From NCBI GenBank assembly GCA_005888955.1, contig VBCS01000039.1, forward strand, positions 1 to 6,044: a stretch of 6,044 nucleotides of DNA, in the 5' to 3' direction. Origin of the DNA: Betaproteobacteria bacterium (GTDB taxonomy: Bacteria > Pseudomonadota > Gammaproteobacteria > Burkholderiales > Casimicrobiaceae). The stretch's first letter is position 1, and every line of letters starts with the position of its first letter. The translations under genes were made by a program, and so were the position numbers. The notes under the pieces are model-generated. The model ran no database searches, was not told the DNA's origin, and saw nothing but the letters and a program-made list of their open reading frames with translations. Shown here piece by piece: positions 5,403 through 6,044 of the stretch.

Positions 5403-5969
5403 TCAACCTTCGGGCGCCCAAGCGCCCAGCCGGGCCTTCAGCTTCTGCTTCGCCCGAAGAATATGTGTCTTCACCGTTCCAACCGGGCACCCGAGCACGA
5501 AAGCCGCTTCTTCGTGTGACAGGTCGTTATGGTAGCACTGGACGATGGCGGCCCGCTCGGCGTCGGACAGCACCGCCATCGCGCGCTGAAGGTCCACGCG
5601 GGGCGCCGCGGTTCGCGCGACAGGCGCCACCGTGTCGGCAGATGCGGCGACATCGTCGGCGTCCTCGTCGTCGGGAAGCGGCAATTCCTTGGTCTTCCGC
5701 AAGTCGGCAAGGAAGGCGTTGTATGCAATCCGATAGAGCCAGGTGGAGAACTTCGCCTCCTGTCGAAACGATTTGAGATTCCGGTACGCGAGCAAGAACG
5801 TCTCCTGGGCTAGATCGTCGGCCAGCGCATGATTGCCGCCGGTAAGCTTGCGCAAACACGCCCGCACCGCCGACTGATGGCGTCGCACAAGCTCGCCGAA
5901 CGCATGGCGGTCGTCCTGGACCAGGACACGGGCAATGAGTTGCGCATCGCTGACCGCGGCGGACGACAT
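5403..5969 (-). CDS. RNA polymerase sigma factor, ECF subfamily (RpoE-like)
   Basis: 188 residues, the usual size for an ECF sigma factor; it directs core RNA polymerase to a specific promoter set. Region 2 spans about 20-92: FGELVRRHQSAVRACLRKL, then DDLAQETFLLAYRNLKSF at 51-68 (core binding and -10 recognition) and FSTWLYRIAYNAFLADLRK at 74-92. An acidic linker (DDEDADD at 100-106) leads to region 4 at about 126-182, with the helix-turn-helix LSHEEAAFVLGCPVGTVKTHILRAKQKLK-type sequence at 150-178 that reads the -35. The ATG at 5969 suits the family (SDAQLIARV follows shortly), but no Shine-Dalgarno lies near it. A GGAGG is 26 bases upstream, and the frame stays open to the window edge without another start codon. 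The gene overlaps nothing and is followed at once by a membrane protein. Its signal and regulon cannot be read from this window. Confidence 0.92.
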   Translation of the reverse strand: MSSAAVSDAQLIARVLVQDDRHAFGELVRRHQSAVRACLRKLTGGNHALADDLAQETFLLAYRNLKSFRQEAKFSTWLYRIAYNAFLADLRKTKELPLPDDEDADDVAASADTVAPVARTAAPRVDLQRAMAVLSDAERAAIVQCYHNDLSHEEAAFVLGCPVGTVKTHILRAKQKLKARLGAWAPEG

Positions 5970-6025
5970 GGACGGTGAGCCGCCGTGTGCGTCATCCTCC
6001 GCTCGAGCTTGGGCCGGCGCCGTTG

Positions 6026-6044
6026 CCGGCGCGGGTCGCGCCGG
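6026..6044. repeat. GC-rich inverted repeat at the window edge
   Basis: CCGGCGCG (6026-6033) and CGCGCCGG (6037-6044) are exact reverse complements with a GGT centre, and the second arm reaches the last base of the window. A direct repeat GCCGGCGC at 6013-6020 and 6025-6032 lies beside it. It could belong to the terminator of the next gene or to the leader of the sigma factor transcript, but the extreme GC content makes chance repeats common. Confidence 0.3.

Noticed and set aside
5401..5490. A 30-codon N-terminal extension of the membrane protein after the sigma factor.
   Set aside because: It lies wholly inside the sigma coding sequence in another frame, while the ATG at 5400 has a GAAGG at the right distance and gives a normal two-gene junction.

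Overview
The window comes from a GC-rich proteobacterial chromosome. Gene content and wording point to a betaproteobacterium or a close gammaproteobacterial relative (an inference from family resemblance only): a DUF3313-type envelope protein, a Ton energy module with two ExbD domains, and an RpoE-type ECF sigma factor followed by a small membrane protein. No mobile element, CRISPR array, tRNA or rRNA is visible.

Left part (1-1870). The 3' end of a DUF3313-family gene runs in from the left edge and stops at 565. After a 424-base gap without a credible gene comes a secreted helical protein (990-1481) with an LTxxE...FWPxY motif reminiscent of the Spy/CpxP group. It converges on a small single-pass membrane protein of unknown function (1595-1870, minus strand), and two GC stem-loops lie between their 3' ends.

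Centre (1871-5019). A 639-base non-coding region holds an 18-base palindrome (2104-2121), a likely sigma70-type promoter (2266-2295) and a perfect 11-bp stem-loop (2318-2343) that would sit almost at the 5' end of the transcript. The Ton operon follows: exbB and exbD1 joined in one reading frame (2510-3796), a second exbD (3833-4267) and tonB (4369-5019). Together they form the inner-membrane motor that uses proton-motive force to power TonB-dependent outer-membrane receptors. Having two ExbD domains beside ExbB and TonB recalls the tonB-exbB-exbD1-exbD2 cluster of Xanthomonas, but here ExbB and ExbD1 are one polypeptide.

Right part (5044-6044, minus strand). An ECF sigma factor (5969-5403) and a two-helix membrane protein, probably its regulator (5400-5044), form a tight two-gene unit. 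It converges on tonB with only 24 bases between the stop codons.

The most notable feature is the natural ExbB-ExbD fusion. Its two halves have normal lengths, all key motor residues are present, and a GTG codon lies exactly where a free ExbD1 would be expected to start.
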